A DNA stretch of 61,648 nt from Terasakiella brassicae (GTDB taxonomy: Bacteria > Pseudomonadota > Alphaproteobacteria > Rhodospirillales > Terasakiellaceae): NCBI RefSeq assembly GCF_014641495.1, contig NZ_BMHV01000020.1:1-61648 (forward strand), given 5' to 3'. The notes under the pieces were generated by a model. The model was not told the DNA's origin and made no database searches. It worked only from the letters and a program-made list of their open reading frames with translations. The stretch's first letter is position 1, and each line of letters starts with the position of its first letter. The translations under genes and the position numbers were made by a program. Of this stretch, positions 26,525 to 36,391 are shown piece by piece.

Positions 26525-27247
26525 TTAGTCGGTATCCAGCGCTACCCAAAGCCCGTCAACACAGCCTTCCAGAGGTGTGTAACGTTGCTTGTACGACATT
26601 TTACGACACTCTTTAATCAAGTAACCAAGATAGACATAGGGCAGGGCATTTTCCCGAACATGCTGAATGCACCAAAGCACCATATAGTTTCCGACTCCAC
26701 TATAGGCATTATCGTTGGAGAAAAAGCTATAAACCGCAGATATACCGTCATCCAGATGATCCAACAATAACGCGGCAACCAGCTTCCCTTGGTCGCGAAA
26801 CTCGACAATGGATGTTTCAACAGGTGTTTCTTCGACCATTGAACGATAATCAAAAAAGTCCATAGATGCCATATCCCCATCGGTATGGCGCCCATGTTGG
26901 TATTTTTCAAATAGCTGGAATTGTTCTTGTGTCGCTATCGGTTCACAAAACTGCGCCTGCAAATGAGAAAAACGTTTTGCACTGCGCCGCTGGTTTTTAG
27001 AAAAGACAAATTGCGCAGCATCAACACGCACCGGAATACAGGCAGAACAGTTGGGACACACCGGCGAATAGGCCATAAAATGGCTGCGTCGAAAACCACC
27101 TTTGGATAAGGCATTGTGCAAGGCATCTGCGTCCTTACCGCTCAGTTCCGTCACAATACGTCGTTCCACCTGCCCATCCAGATACGGACAGGCAAGGGGA
27201 GAGGTCGTATAGAAAAAGACTTTGGGTTTGACCCGGTCCTGACGCAT
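26525..27247 (-). CDS. bpt: Aspartate/glutamate leucyltransferase
   Basis: A 240-residue aminoacyl-tRNA-protein transferase of the ATE/Bpt family, which adds Leu to proteins with N-terminal Asp or Glu so that ClpAP can degrade them. Visible features: N-terminal PLACPYLDGQVERRIVTEL, the CPNCSACIPVRV zinc-like cysteine cluster, SKNQRRSAKRF, and the C-terminal YVYLGYLIKECRKMSYKQRYTPLE. These are diagnostic. Length is normal. It is preceded 18 bases upstream by the RDD gene on the same strand. Confidence 0.93.
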   Translation of the reverse strand: MRQDRVKPKVFFYTTSPLACPYLDGQVERRIVTELSGKDADALHNALSKGGFRRSHFMAYSPVCPNCSACIPVRVDAAQFVFSKNQRRSAKRFSHLQAQFCEPIATQEQFQLFEKYQHGRHTDGDMASMDFFDYRSMVEETPVETSIVEFRDQGKLVAALLLDHLDDGISAVYSFFSNDNAYSGVGNYMVLWCIQHVRENALPYVYLGYLIKECRKMSYKQRYTPLEGCVDGLWVALDTD

Positions 27248-27265
27248 GACACCCAGCTTTACTGT

Positions 27266-27781
27266 TTAATTATGTTCAACGTTATTCAACACCAACGTTC
27301 CTGCTAACATATCATGTAAGCAGCGTCTTTTGGTATTGAAAAGACTGACAATCAGAATCAAAAATGACGTTGGCGGTGCTGTAAAGAAAAAAACCGCCGT
27401 TTGGATAAAAGCCTGCAATATTTCCGGCTGCCCACCATCCAGACGATAGACACGAATGCCGACAAAACGCATGCCGTATGTCGCACTTTGGGGCGAAGCA
27501 ATTAAAAATGTATGATAAAGGATCGGGATCAGTGCCAAAATCGCCATTAAGGGACCGAATAGCAAACCGAATGACATAATCCCGGCGATACTCGCAACAA
27601 CGGCCCCAACCAACCCTAGGCTTGCACATATAATGAAATCAATCACATATGCGATAATCCGTTTGACGGAAATACCCTCATAATATTCAGGACTTTCAAT
27701 CGGGTCTGGGCCTTCCGCTTTTCGGTTGGCGCGCGTCTCTTGCCACCGCGCAGACGGTGTTACAGGTCGAATTTCAGTCAT
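27266..27781 (-). CDS. RDD family membrane protein
   Basis: A 171-residue inner-membrane protein with an RDD-type core: SVKRIIAYVIDFIICASLGLVG, YGMRFVGIRVYRLDGG and a C-terminal TKRRCLHDMLAGTLVL. Three or four hydrophobic segments are visible between 40 and 150. The first Arg and Asp of the RDD motif are in KRIIAYVIDF, and the last Asp is in HDMLAGT. The biological role of RDD proteins varies, and no substrate can be named. It is upstream of bpt and divergent from the flavin reductase gene. Confidence 0.85.
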   Translation of the reverse strand: MTEIRPVTPSARWQETRANRKAEGPDPIESPEYYEGISVKRIIAYVIDFIICASLGLVGAVVASIAGIMSFGLLFGPLMAILALIPILYHTFLIASPQSATYGMRFVGIRVYRLDGGQPEILQAFIQTAVFFFTAPPTSFLILIVSLFNTKRRCLHDMLAGTLVLNNVEHN

Positions 27782-27855
27782 TCTTTTTCCTTCGTTTTCG
27801 ACATTTCGTTCTCATATATATACAATTAGGTCGCAAGAGATAAATAAACAAGTTA

Positions 27856-27884
27856 TTGACGCAGCTTCCTTCAATCTCTATTGA
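27856..27884 (+). promoter_or_regulatory. Candidate promoter of the flavin reductase gene
   Basis: TTGACG (27856-27861) and TATTGA (27879-27884) are separated by 17 bases and lie 43 bases before ATG 27927. Confidence 0.3.
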
Positions 27885-27926
27885 ATGCTTCCAAGTGACA
27901 CTTACACGATAAAGAAGTATAAAGAA

Positions 27927-28400
27927 ATGAGTATCGATCCAAGAGAGTTTAGAGACGCACTCGGAAATTTTGCAACCGGGATTACGGTTGTGACAACCCT
28001 GTGCCACGATGGGAACCCGATTGGCGTGACAATCAATTCCTTTGCCTCTGTTTCTCTGGAACCGCCGCTGGTCCTTTTTTCCCTGAAAACCGACAGCCCC
28101 TTAAGCGATTTTTTCCTGACACAAGATCATTTTAATATCTGCATTCTGTCTGAAACACAGGAAAAAGTCTCCAACCTGTTTGCTGGTCGTGAAGAGAATA
28201 AGTTCGATCAAGTTGAATGGGGGTTTGGTGAAAACGGTTGCCCCAGCCTGAAAGGGACACTTGCCGTTTTGGAATGCAAACGGGCCGAAGCCCATATCGG
28301 GGGCGACCACACCATTTTCGTTGGTGAAGTCACCCGCATTGAAATGGAAGAAAACGGCGGACCTTTATTATATTATAAAGGTGGCTATAAAACGTTTTAA
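27927..28400 (+). CDS. Flavin reductase family protein
   Basis: A 157-residue FMN-binding split-barrel protein of the HpaC-like flavin reductase family. It shows FRDALGNFATGITVVTT, GVTINSFASVSLEPPLV, and a C-terminal DHTIFVGEV followed by GGPLLYYKGGY, as in short-chain NAD(P)H:flavin reductases that supply reduced flavin to a monooxygenase. No monooxygenase gene is adjacent. ATG 27927 matches the usual N-terminus; the frame from 27885 would add 14 non-conserved residues. Its stop abuts the convergent enoyl-CoA hydratase gene with no gap. Confidence 0.88.
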   Translation: MSIDPREFRDALGNFATGITVVTTLCHDGNPIGVTINSFASVSLEPPLVLFSLKTDSPLSDFFLTQDHFNICILSETQEKVSNLFAGREENKFDQVEWGFGENGCPSLKGTLAVLECKRAEAHIGGDHTIFVGEVTRIEMEENGGPLLYYKGGYKTF

Positions 28401-29180
28401 TCAACGTGCCTTGAAGACAGGTTTTGTTTTGTCCATAAAGGCCTTGAAACCATTCTGATAATCTTCAGAATCGCATGTTGAAAAAGCTTCGTCCAGTTCT
28501 TCTTGGCTCAATGGTTGCGGCTGCTTTAATCGACGGACCATCTTTTTATGTAAACGGGCTGCCAACGGTGCCCCTTTTGAAATACGTTCCGCACACAGGC
28601 GGGTTTCTTCTTCGACTTCCCAGTCTTCCACAATCCGGTTAATCAACCCGACACGCAGGGCATGGGGCGCATCTATAACACGGCCCTCCAGCAGCAGTTC
28701 CAGCATCACAGCCGGGCTGACAAGGCGTAAGATCGCATCCAGTTCAGGATAGGCCAACGTATGACCCAAGCGATTAATCGGCACACCAAAACGCGCACTT
28801 TCACCCGCAATGCGCATATCACAGGCACAAGCGATTTCCAAACCACCCCCCGTGCAGGCCCCCTTGATCATGGCAATGGTCGGGTGCTGACATTCTTCAA
28901 TCGCCTGAACGGTACGTGTGACAACCTCGCCATATGCCTTCGCCTGCGCTGCGCTGGACCTTTGTTCTGGAAATTCCGATATATCGGCACCGGCGGCAAA
29001 AGCTTCATCGCCCGCACCGCGCAATATCAGGCAGCGCAAAGTATCATCTGCGGATAAATCTTCGATCACATCGCCTAACTGCTGCCATGCCGGTTTGGTC
29101 AAGGCATTGCGTTTATCGGGATTATTTAAGGTAATTGTTACCGTTTCACCATCGCGTTGGACTAAAATCGGGTCAGTCAT
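28401..29180 (-). CDS. Enoyl-CoA hydratase/isomerase
   Basis: A 259-residue crotonase-fold protein. The oxyanion hole residues are in AFAAGADISEF and GACTGGGLEIACACDMRIA, and FGVPINRLG follows. The C-terminal helix has SEDYQNGFKAFMDKTKPVF, which resembles the FxEKRxPxF pattern of classical hydratases. The catalytic Glu region after GGGLE is GVPINRLGHTLAYP, where the usual Glu pair is not obvious, so hydratase activity is uncertain and another crotonase reaction is possible. It is divergent from the alpha/beta hydrolase gene. Confidence 0.85.
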   Translation of the reverse strand: MTDPILVQRDGETVTITLNNPDKRNALTKPAWQQLGDVIEDLSADDTLRCLILRGAGDEAFAAGADISEFPEQRSSAAQAKAYGEVVTRTVQAIEECQHPTIAMIKGACTGGGLEIACACDMRIAGESARFGVPINRLGHTLAYPELDAILRLVSPAVMLELLLEGRVIDAPHALRVGLINRIVEDWEVEEETRLCAERISKGAPLAARLHKKMVRRLKQPQPLSQEELDEAFSTCDSEDYQNGFKAFMDKTKPVFKAR

Positions 29181-29277
29181 TGTCTTTATTTTCTCCGCAC
29201 GTTCTAAAATTGTTTGACGAACAAACTATCAAGTTTGCAAGATAAGGCAAATTGTTTGCACATAAGGATGAACTCTC

Positions 29278-30120
29278 ATGCAACAAAACAGCTTTCTCAG
29301 CCTCGGCCCACACGGCTTTCACCGTATCGCCTATACACAATGGGGATTTAGCGAAGCCGGTCGAACGGTTTTTTGTGTTCACGGTTTGACACGCAACAGC
29401 CGCGATTTTGATTTTCTGGCACAAAGCCTGTGCGACAATCATCAAGTTATCTGTCCCGATATGGCCGGGCGCGGTCAAAGTGATTGGTTGGTCAACCCGC
29501 ATGATTACGGTTTTCCGACCTATCTCAGTGATATGGCGGCCTTAATGGCAAAAATCGGTGAAGAACAAATCGACTGGATCGGCACCTCAATGGGCGGGTT
29601 AATCGGCATGATGCTCGCCGCCCAAGTCAACAGCCCTATCCAACGCCTGATTGTAAATGATGTCGGACCTTTTGTCACAAAGGAATCGATCTCCTTCCTT
29701 GGGAGCTATCTGGGACTTGATATGAGTTTCCCCACGTTGGAAAGTGTCGAGAAACATTTGCGTCAAATCCACGAACCTTTTGGAAAACTTACCGATTCCA
29801 TGTGGCATCATTTGGCACAACATAGCTCCAGAAAAAACGAAGACGGTCAGTTTGTCCTGCATTACGACCCGGCAATTTCGGTTCCTTTCAAAGCTGCAGA
29901 ACCTGCCGATGTCAACCTTTGGTCTGTTTGGGAGGCTATTCAATGTCCGGTTTTAATTTTGCGAGGTGAAAATTCCGATCTGCTTTCAAAAGAGACCGCA
30001 GAGGAAATGTTGAGACGGGGCCCAGATGCTGAACTCGTTGAAATCCCTCAGGTTGGACATGCTCCCACCTTGATGGAAGGCGATCAAATCGACCTTGTCA
30101 AACGGTGGTTGGCAGGTTAA
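29278..30120 (+). CDS. Alpha/beta hydrolase
   Basis: A 280-residue cytoplasmic alpha/beta hydrolase. The HGLTRNSRDF oxyanion motif is at about 35-44, the GTSMGG nucleophile elbow places Ser near 104, and GHAPTLMEGD near the C-terminus has the catalytic His. It is a paralogue of the hydrolase at 139-993, with the same motif spacing. AAGGA precedes the ATG. It is divergent from the enoyl-CoA hydratase gene and may be co-regulated with it. Substrate unknown. Confidence 0.88.
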   Translation: MQQNSFLSLGPHGFHRIAYTQWGFSEAGRTVFCVHGLTRNSRDFDFLAQSLCDNHQVICPDMAGRGQSDWLVNPHDYGFPTYLSDMAALMAKIGEEQIDWIGTSMGGLIGMMLAAQVNSPIQRLIVNDVGPFVTKESISFLGSYLGLDMSFPTLESVEKHLRQIHEPFGKLTDSMWHHLAQHSSRKNEDGQFVLHYDPAISVPFKAAEPADVNLWSVWEAIQCPVLILRGENSDLLSKETAEEMLRRGPDAELVEIPQVGHAPTLMEGDQIDLVKRWLAG

Positions 30121-30266
30121 TTTTCAAAATAACTCGAAAAAATCAATTATTTGGCTTAACTCCAAGGTAGACTTTCGTGTAAATTGATCGTTAAATCGCT
30201 TTGGAATAAAGGTTTGGATAAAAATCCATCCCAACGCCGTAATGCTTTAGTGGCCGGAGACAAAAT

Positions 30267-30767
30267 ATGAATCAGCTTGTGACGACAAACGATGCGCAAT
30301 CCACAGACCTTATCAAAGGCGATGGTTTGGAAGATTACGTAACATTTAAAATTGCTGATCAATTGTTCGGCATTCCTGTTTTGAAAGTTCAGGACATTTT
30401 AATGCCCGACCATATCGCCTTCATCCCATTGGCCCCGAAAGAGGTCGCAGGATCGATCAACCTGCGTGGTCGTATTGTCACTGTGATTGATGTGCGCGTC
30501 CGCCTTGGCCTGCCCAAACGCGCCGACAAAGGACAAAGCATGGGGGTGACTGTTGAACATGTTAATGAACTTTACAGCTTGCTGGTCGACAATGTGGGCG
30601 AAGTCCTCAGCCTTGATGAAAAAAATTATGAACGCAACCCATCCACGCTGGACCCGATCTGGCGCGAATTTGCCTCCGGCGTCTATCGCCTTGATGGGCA
30701 ATTGATGGTTGTTCTTGATGTGGATCGTATGCTGGATATTCAAACGTCAGAACACAAAGCATCCTGA
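30267..30767 (+). CDS. cheW: Chemotaxis adaptor CheW
   Basis: A 166-residue scaffold that links chemoreceptors to the CheA kinase. The CheW core starts at YVTFKIADQLFGIPVLKVQDI and shows the diagnostic PKEVAGSINLRGRIVTVIDVRVRLGL and LVDNVGEVLSL segments. It carries a 30-residue N-terminal extension of low complexity. No other che genes are adjacent, so it is an orphan; a chemoreceptor gene lies 2.7 kb downstream at 33517-36054. A strong terminator follows. Confidence 0.94.
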   Translation: MNQLVTTNDAQSTDLIKGDGLEDYVTFKIADQLFGIPVLKVQDILMPDHIAFIPLAPKEVAGSINLRGRIVTVIDVRVRLGLPKRADKGQSMGVTVEHVNELYSLLVDNVGEVLSLDEKNYERNPSTLDPIWREFASGVYRLDGQLMVVLDVDRMLDIQTSEHKAS

Positions 30768-30784
30768 TCTAATCAACAAAGATT

Positions 30785-30822
30785 AAAAAAACGCCGTATC
30801 CTTAAAAGATACGGCGTTTTTT
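30785..30822. terminator. Bidirectional intrinsic terminator
   Basis: AAAAAACGCCGTATC pairs with GATACGGCGTTTTTT. It lies between convergent cheW and hemB. Confidence 0.85.
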
Positions 30823-30839
30823 ATTGCACATAAGAAGAC

Positions 30840-31865
<1,026 letters not shown>

Positions 31866-31915
31866 CTAAAAGAAAGTCTACTCAATCCGATCCTTTTACA
31901 GATTGTGCAGATAAC

Positions 31916-31949
31916 ATAAACGCCGGACGTTATATAGCCCGGCGTTTAT
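31916..31949 (-). terminator. Hairpin after the sulfhydrylase gene
   Basis: ATAAACGCCGG pairs with CCGGCGTTTAT around a 12-base loop. It lies 31 bases beyond the stop of the minus-strand gene at 31980. The T tract is short, so termination strength is uncertain. Confidence 0.5.
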
Positions 31950-31979
31950 GCTTAAATTATGGCAAAGTGTAACTCTTTG

Positions 31980-33272
31980 TTACGCTTTATCCAACGCTTG
32001 TGCGATATCGGCAATAATATCGTCAGCATGTTCAATACCAATAGACAAACGCACATAACCCGGTGTCACACCTGCGCTTGCCTGTTCATCCGCTGTCATC
32101 TGGCTGTGTGTGGTTGACGCCGGATGAATGGCGAGGGAACGCGCATCCCCGATATTGGCCACATGGTACAAAAGCTCCAATGAATCGATAAAGTTACGCC
32201 CCGCATCCAGACCGTCTTTCAATTCAAAACCAATCAGGGAACTATAACCACCTTGCAAATAGGTATCTGCCCGGCGTTTCGCTTCCCCTTCCTGAACGGA
32301 CGGGTGGTTGACGCTTGCGACCTTCGGATGCTTTTTCAGAAAGTCCACGACCTTCAACGCATTTTCACAATGTTGGCGCATACGCAGCGGCATGGTTTCC
32401 AAACCTTGAATGGTTTGCCATGCGTTGAACGGGCTGGCAGCCGAACCAAGATCACGCAACAACGTCACACGGGCACGGATGATATAGGCAATCGGCCCCA
32501 ACGGCTTAACAGCTTCCGTCCAAATCGCACCGTGGTAGGATGCATCAGGTTGGTTGAGAGTAGGGAAACGATCACCTTGAGCTTCCCAATCAAAATTACC
32601 GCCATCGATAATCGCCCCGCCAACAGATGTTCCATGTCCGGCAATATATTTGGTGGTGGAATACATCACAATCGCCGCACCATGATCCAGCGGGCGGCAA
32701 ATCATCGGGGCAGCCGTATTATCAACGATCAACGGTACACCCAATTCACGACCAATATCAGCCACTTCCTTAATCGGAAATACGTTCAATTTCGGGTTCG
32801 GCAGGGTTTCTGCGAAATAGCAACGTGTTTTTTCATCCGTTGCCTTGCGGAAAGCTTCCGGGTCACTCGGGTCCACAAAACGGGCTTCAATGCCCATTTG
32901 CTTAAACGTGTTGGCAAACAGGTTCCACGTGCCCCCATAAAGATCGGTAGAGGTCACAAAGTTGTCACCTGCCTGACATAGGTTAAAGATTGAGAAAGTG
33001 GCAGCAGATTGCCCGGATGCCACGCACAGCGCAGCAACACCACCTTCAAGCGCGGCAAGGCGTTGTTCCAGCACGTCCGTTGTCGGGTTCATAATCCGTG
33101 TGTAGATGTTGCCAAACTCTTTCAAAGCGAACAGGTTGGCAGCATGTTCTGCGCTATCAAACTGATAAGAGGTTGTCTGATGAATCGGAACGGCAACGGA
33201 TTTGGCAGTCGGATCATTACGATAGCCTGCATGCAGCGCCAGTGTTTCCGGGTGAAGTTTCTTATCAGTCAT
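31980..33272 (-). CDS. O-acetylhomoserine aminocarboxypropyltransferase (sulfhydrylase)
   Basis: A 430-residue PLP enzyme of the Cys/Met metabolism family, which makes homocysteine from O-acetylhomoserine and sulfide. It begins TLALHAGYRNDPTAKSVAVPIHQTTSY, has the YTRIMNPTTDVLEQRLAALEGG substrate segment, and the PLP Lys in MYSTTKYIAGHGTS. A C-terminal HPASTTHSQ follows. The pattern fits MetY rather than MetB/MetC. The start is ATG 33272 with AGGGG upstream; the annotated frame extends to 33314, but that extension is not conserved. No SAM riboswitch is recognisable upstream. Confidence 0.92.
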   Translation of the reverse strand: MTDKKLHPETLALHAGYRNDPTAKSVAVPIHQTTSYQFDSAEHAANLFALKEFGNIYTRIMNPTTDVLEQRLAALEGGVAALCVASGQSAATFSIFNLCQAGDNFVTSTDLYGGTWNLFANTFKQMGIEARFVDPSDPEAFRKATDEKTRCYFAETLPNPKLNVFPIKEVADIGRELGVPLIVDNTAAPMICRPLDHGAAIVMYSTTKYIAGHGTSVGGAIIDGGNFDWEAQGDRFPTLNQPDASYHGAIWTEAVKPLGPIAYIIRARVTLLRDLGSAASPFNAWQTIQGLETMPLRMRQHCENALKVVDFLKKHPKVASVNHPSVQEGEAKRRADTYLQGGYSSLIGFELKDGLDAGRNFIDSLELLYHVANIGDARSLAIHPASTTHSQMTADEQASAGVTPGYVRLSIGIEHADDIIADIAQALDKA

Positions 33273-33420
33273 TGGTGTTATTCCCCTTTGAATTGGTAAC
33301 ATATTGGGCAACAACAGACCATTTCACATATCAAGCGTCAAGACCGGAATGCAAAACAACCAACAAGACGCAACTTTATAAGTTTTAGACTTATTGAATA
33401 TACAAGACAGTTCAAAGAAA

Positions 33421-33475
33421 TAAGGCTTTCCTTCCAACGGGCCAAAAGGCAAAACACGATGAAAGGAAAGCCTTA
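33421..33475 (-). terminator. Long-stem hairpin after the chemoreceptor gene
   Basis: TAAGGCTTTCCTT (33421-33433) pairs exactly with AAGGAAAGCCTTA (33463-33475), loop of 29. It is 42 bases past the minus-strand chemoreceptor stop, with a T-rich run on that strand. Confidence 0.55.
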
Positions 33476-33516
33476 ATTATATTCTTATCGGCTTGAAGAA
33501 AGCTGATTCGCACGCC

Positions 33517-36054
33517 TCAACTATGATTTTGAACGTAGCGGACCAACTCCTTATCGGCATTCAGGAAATGGTCTTTCAGCCAGCCGGAGAGGTATTCAAG
33601 GAAATCAATACTAATATCCTTACCAGCCTCATGGCCTTCTTTAATCTCCAAAAACTTATTCAAGAAATCCCGATGTGATGTTTTATGCTGATCCGCTTTC
33701 GGGAATGCGTATTTGTCCATCATGGCTTCTTCATGTTCCATATGATCACGAGACAGGGCGGCAAAACGTTCCATTGTGTCTTCAACCACGCGCGTACCAT
33801 CACCCGTCATCATCTTGGAATAATAGTTATTCAACAAATCGACAAAGGCGATATGTTCACTATCTATTTCGGCATCACCGGTGCGTAGGTTCTCATCCCA
33901 TTGGATTAATTTACGTTCATCTTTTTCACTACGAACTTCACTGAGAAATTTGTTCACCTCTTCACGCAAGAACTCCGCCTGTCGCGAAAGATCGGATGAG
34001 GAGTCCGAAATTTGTGTCGCCGCCATACCTGTTTCACTGGCCGCCTGTTGCACAGACTGGATATTGCAGGATACTTCTTGAGTGCCCCGTGATGCCTGAT
34101 CAACATTTTCCGCAATTTCAGACGTTGCACGGTTTTGTTCTTCTACAGAGGTTTCAATCGCACTGGCAATTTCATCGATCTCAGTAATGGTCGTGCTAAT
34201 TTGCTCAATGGCTTCGGCTGCCTTATGAGTTACGTTCTGAATTTCACCAATTTGTTTGGCAATTTCTTCTGTTGCTTGTCCCGTTTGATTGGCAAGTGTT
34301 TTGACTTCTTGCGCCACCACCGCAAATCCCTTGCCCGCATCACCGGCACGCGCAGCTTCAATCGTTGCATTCAACGCCAACATATTGGTTTGTTCGGCAA
34401 TGTCCGAGATCAATTTAACAACGGCCCCGATCTTGCCGACTTCCTCAACCATATCCTCAACGGTTTTCTTGGTTTGCTCTGCTTGAGAGGCTGCAAAATC
34501 AGCGACTTCAGAAGATCGGTGAACGTGTCTGGAAATTTCACCTTCGGATGCTGCCAGCTCTTCCGCAGCGGCAGCGACTGTTTCCACATTGGCAGCGGCT
34601 TCTTCAGACGCGCTGGCAACGGCTGTCGCTTGTGCGCTGGTTTCACTGGCCGTAGCCGACATCTGACTGGCAGAGGCTTGTAATTGCGTAGCAGCCGCCG
34701 TAACGGTTTCAACGATGGAACCAACACTGTCTTCAAAGCTATTTGCCATCTGGATCATGGCCGCGCGTCGTTGGGCTTCAGCTTGCTTTTTCTGTTCTTC
34801 CTGTGCCTGTTCCAGTTCACGGACCCGAATCATTTGCTCTTTAAAATGATTAACCGATGTCGCCATCTCACCGATTTCATCGGTTTTATCGGTAAAGGGA
34901 ACGTCTATTTTCAGGTTATCATTGGCCAGTTCATGCATCACCGATGTCATCGCCCCCACCGGGCGGGTAATCGTACGGGCAATCAAGATACCAACCACAC
35001 CGACCACCACCACTAACCCTAAAACCATCAACATCAGGATATTGCGTAATTCACCAACAGGTTCATCCACTTCTGCCATTGTGATTTCAGCCAAGGCCGC
35101 CCAGCGCACCCCCTGAAAATCAATCGGTCCATAAGCAGACAAAGCCTGCTGCCCGTCATTATAAGTGACCAGCGTTAAGCCTGACTTGCCCGCCAACGCC
35201 TTATCGACAGCCACTGTATCAACTTTTTTCTTCAAAATCGTTGCGTCTTTGGAAAAACGGGAGTCACTGCGCATCATCTTGTCTTTCCCGACCAGATAGG
35301 CTTCACCCGTCTTTCCCATCCCGGCAGAGGCTTGCATAATATCGTTAATGCGTGAAATCGGCAGGCGCAGGATCATAACGCCCATAAAGTTATTGCGCTT
35401 ATCAAACATGGGGCTGGCTAAAAAGCTGGCTGGCGTATTATCGGCTGCTTCATATACACGAATGTCTGAAAAATAAATCACACCACGTTCTTTATCTTTT
35501 ACGGCATTAAAGGCTGTGGCAAGGTCCGTACCCTTCCACGGACCTTTGACAACATTTGTTGCAAACTCCTTGCCTTTTTTGACGCTATAAACAACGCTGC
35601 CTTCATCATTTAACAAAAGGACATCTTCATAGCCGCGTGATTTTTGAAATTCACGGAACCAAGGATGATAATGTTCATGGGCGCGGCTATAGCTGGACCC
35701 GTCACCGGCATCATCCAGCATACTTTTGTCGGTTTGCGGATTTTCCGTTACATAAAACTTTGCCAATTCCTTTGCGGCGACTTCAGGGGTATCAAAACCA
35801 TAAAAACCGCGTTGCAGGTTATTCAGTGCCTTGATGGTCATATCGCTGGCTGTCGTGATATGGACATCATCTTCCACAGATTTCAGAAATGCTTCCAGTT
35901 CATCGAAGCGCCCCCGCTGCACCGCTTCCAGTTTTTCAAATGCAGCCGTTTCCAGCGCCTGTTCTGAGCGCACAAACGAAATAACACCCGCAATGCAGAC
36001 CGCAATAACCGACAAGCCCACAATAACACTAGGCAATTTAGCCGATAGCCGCAT
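33517..36054 (-). CDS. Methyl-accepting chemotaxis protein with bacteriohemerythrin domain
   Basis: An 845-residue membrane chemoreceptor. Order: helix TM1 (about 10-28), periplasmic dCache-like sensor (30-330), TM2 (335-357, [16 protein letters not shown]), HAMP (358-410), signalling domain (430-720) with the hairpin [18 protein letters not shown], then hemerythrin (735-845). The di-iron ligands all appear: His in SEHIAF, His-x-x-x-Glu in HMEHEEAMM, His-x-x-x-His in HKTSHRDF, and His/Asp in [10 protein letters not shown]. Such fusions are thought to sense oxygen, but sensing here is inferred. It is divergent from icmF. Confidence 0.93.
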   Translation of the reverse strand: MRLSAKLPSVIVGLSVIAVCIAGVISFVRSEQALETAAFEKLEAVQRGRFDELEAFLKSVEDDVHITTASDMTIKALNNLQRGFYGFDTPEVAAKELAKFYVTENPQTDKSMLDDAGDGSSYSRAHEHYHPWFREFQKSRGYEDVLLLNDEGSVVYSVKKGKEFATNVVKGPWKGTDLATAFNAVKDKERGVIYFSDIRVYEAADNTPASFLASPMFDKRNNFMGVMILRLPISRINDIMQASAGMGKTGEAYLVGKDKMMRSDSRFSKDATILKKKVDTVAVDKALAGKSGLTLVTYNDGQQALSAYGPIDFQGVRWAALAEITMAEVDEPVGELRNILMLMVLGLVVVVGVVGILIARTITRPVGAMTSVMHELANDNLKIDVPFTDKTDEIGEMATSVNHFKEQMIRVRELEQAQEEQKKQAEAQRRAAMIQMANSFEDSVGSIVETVTAAATQLQASASQMSATASETSAQATAVASASEEAAANVETVAAAAEELAASEGEISRHVHRSSEVADFAASQAEQTKKTVEDMVEEVGKIGAVVKLISDIAEQTNMLALNATIEAARAGDAGKGFAVVAQEVKTLANQTGQATEEIAKQIGEIQNVTHKAAEAIEQISTTITEIDEIASAIETSVEEQNRATSEIAENVDQASRGTQEVSCNIQSVQQAASETGMAATQISDSSSDLSRQAEFLREEVNKFLSEVRSEKDERKLIQWDENLRTGDAEIDSEHIAFVDLLNNYYSKMMTGDGTRVVEDTMERFAALSRDHMEHEEAMMDKYAFPKADQHKTSHRDFLNKFLEIKEGHEAGKDISIDFLEYLSGWLKDHFLNADKELVRYVQNHS

Positions 36055-36236
36055 ACCTCAACCCCCATGTAACATTTTTGTCCACCCATAACTTTATAGT
36101 TGCCCACAGTCCATAAACATGACGTGTGTCAATTCCATTAAAAAACTTAGGGACTTATACCTACAATTCATATGCAAAGATCACCTTCGTCGATTTCCAA
36201 TGAAATTATTTCTTTACCTGCGACGAATTTTGCTTT

Positions 36237-36252
36237 ACGTTTACGTAAACGT
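36237..36252. promoter_or_regulatory. Perfect 16-bp palindrome, likely operator
   Basis: ACGTTTACGTAAACGT is identical to its reverse complement. A possible -10 (TAGAAT, 36256-36261) and -35 (TTTACG, 36234-36239) flank it. The TTTACGTAAA-type core resembles sites reported for regulators of branched-chain amino-acid catabolism such as LiuR, which would fit icmF. That link is from memory and uncertain. Confidence 0.45.
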
Positions 36253-36267
36253 CATTAGAATATTAAG

Positions 36268-36296
36268 GCCTACAGGTAAAAACCTGTTGGCTTTTT
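36268..36296 (+). terminator. Terminator-like hairpin upstream of icmF
   Basis: GCCTACAGGT pairs with ACCTGTTGGC (one mismatch) around AAAA and is followed by T5. Confidence 0.6.
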
Positions 36297-36299
36297 GCA

Positions 36300-36330
36300 A
36301 CGTCCTACCTTTATGAAGTTAGGGCGTTTT
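36300..36330 (+). terminator. Second terminator-like hairpin upstream of icmF
   Basis: ACGTCCTA pairs with TAGGGCGT (one G-U pair) and an inner CTT/AAG extends the stem; four T follow. It stands 3 bases after the first hairpin. Confidence 0.5.
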
Positions 36331-36337
36331 AAAAACG

Positions 36338-36367
36338 AATAAATCGGCATTCGAGTACCGATTTATT
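36338..36367. promoter_or_regulatory. 30-bp palindrome upstream of icmF, shared with bioB
   Basis: AATAAATCGG, CATTCGAGTA, CCGATTTATT in a row. It differs from the copy at 21801-21830 at two positions. It ends 24 bases before the icmF start, so it could also affect translation as a stem-loop. Confidence 0.5.
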
Positions 36368-36391
36368 TCACGACAAATTTTGGAGGACGGC

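Larger units (their letters stand above)
36055..36391. other. Structured intergenic region upstream of icmF
   Basis: This 337-bp region separates the divergent chemoreceptor and icmF genes. It contains a 16-bp perfect palindrome (36237-36252), two tandem terminator-like hairpins (36268-36296 and 36300-36330) and the bioB-like palindrome (36338-36367). An open frame at 36119-36316 has no ribosome-binding site and is not supported. The terminators do not belong to either flanking gene, so a small RNA or a leader transcript controlled by attenuation is possible. Confidence 0.55.

Noticed and set aside
33273-33420. SAM riboswitch before the sulfhydrylase gene
   Set aside because: No SAM-II-like conserved core or pseudoknot pairing is recognisable on the minus strand.
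36119-36316. 65-residue frame upstream of icmF
   Set aside because: No ribosome-binding site, no recognisable sequence, and it spans both the palindrome and the first terminator-like hairpin.
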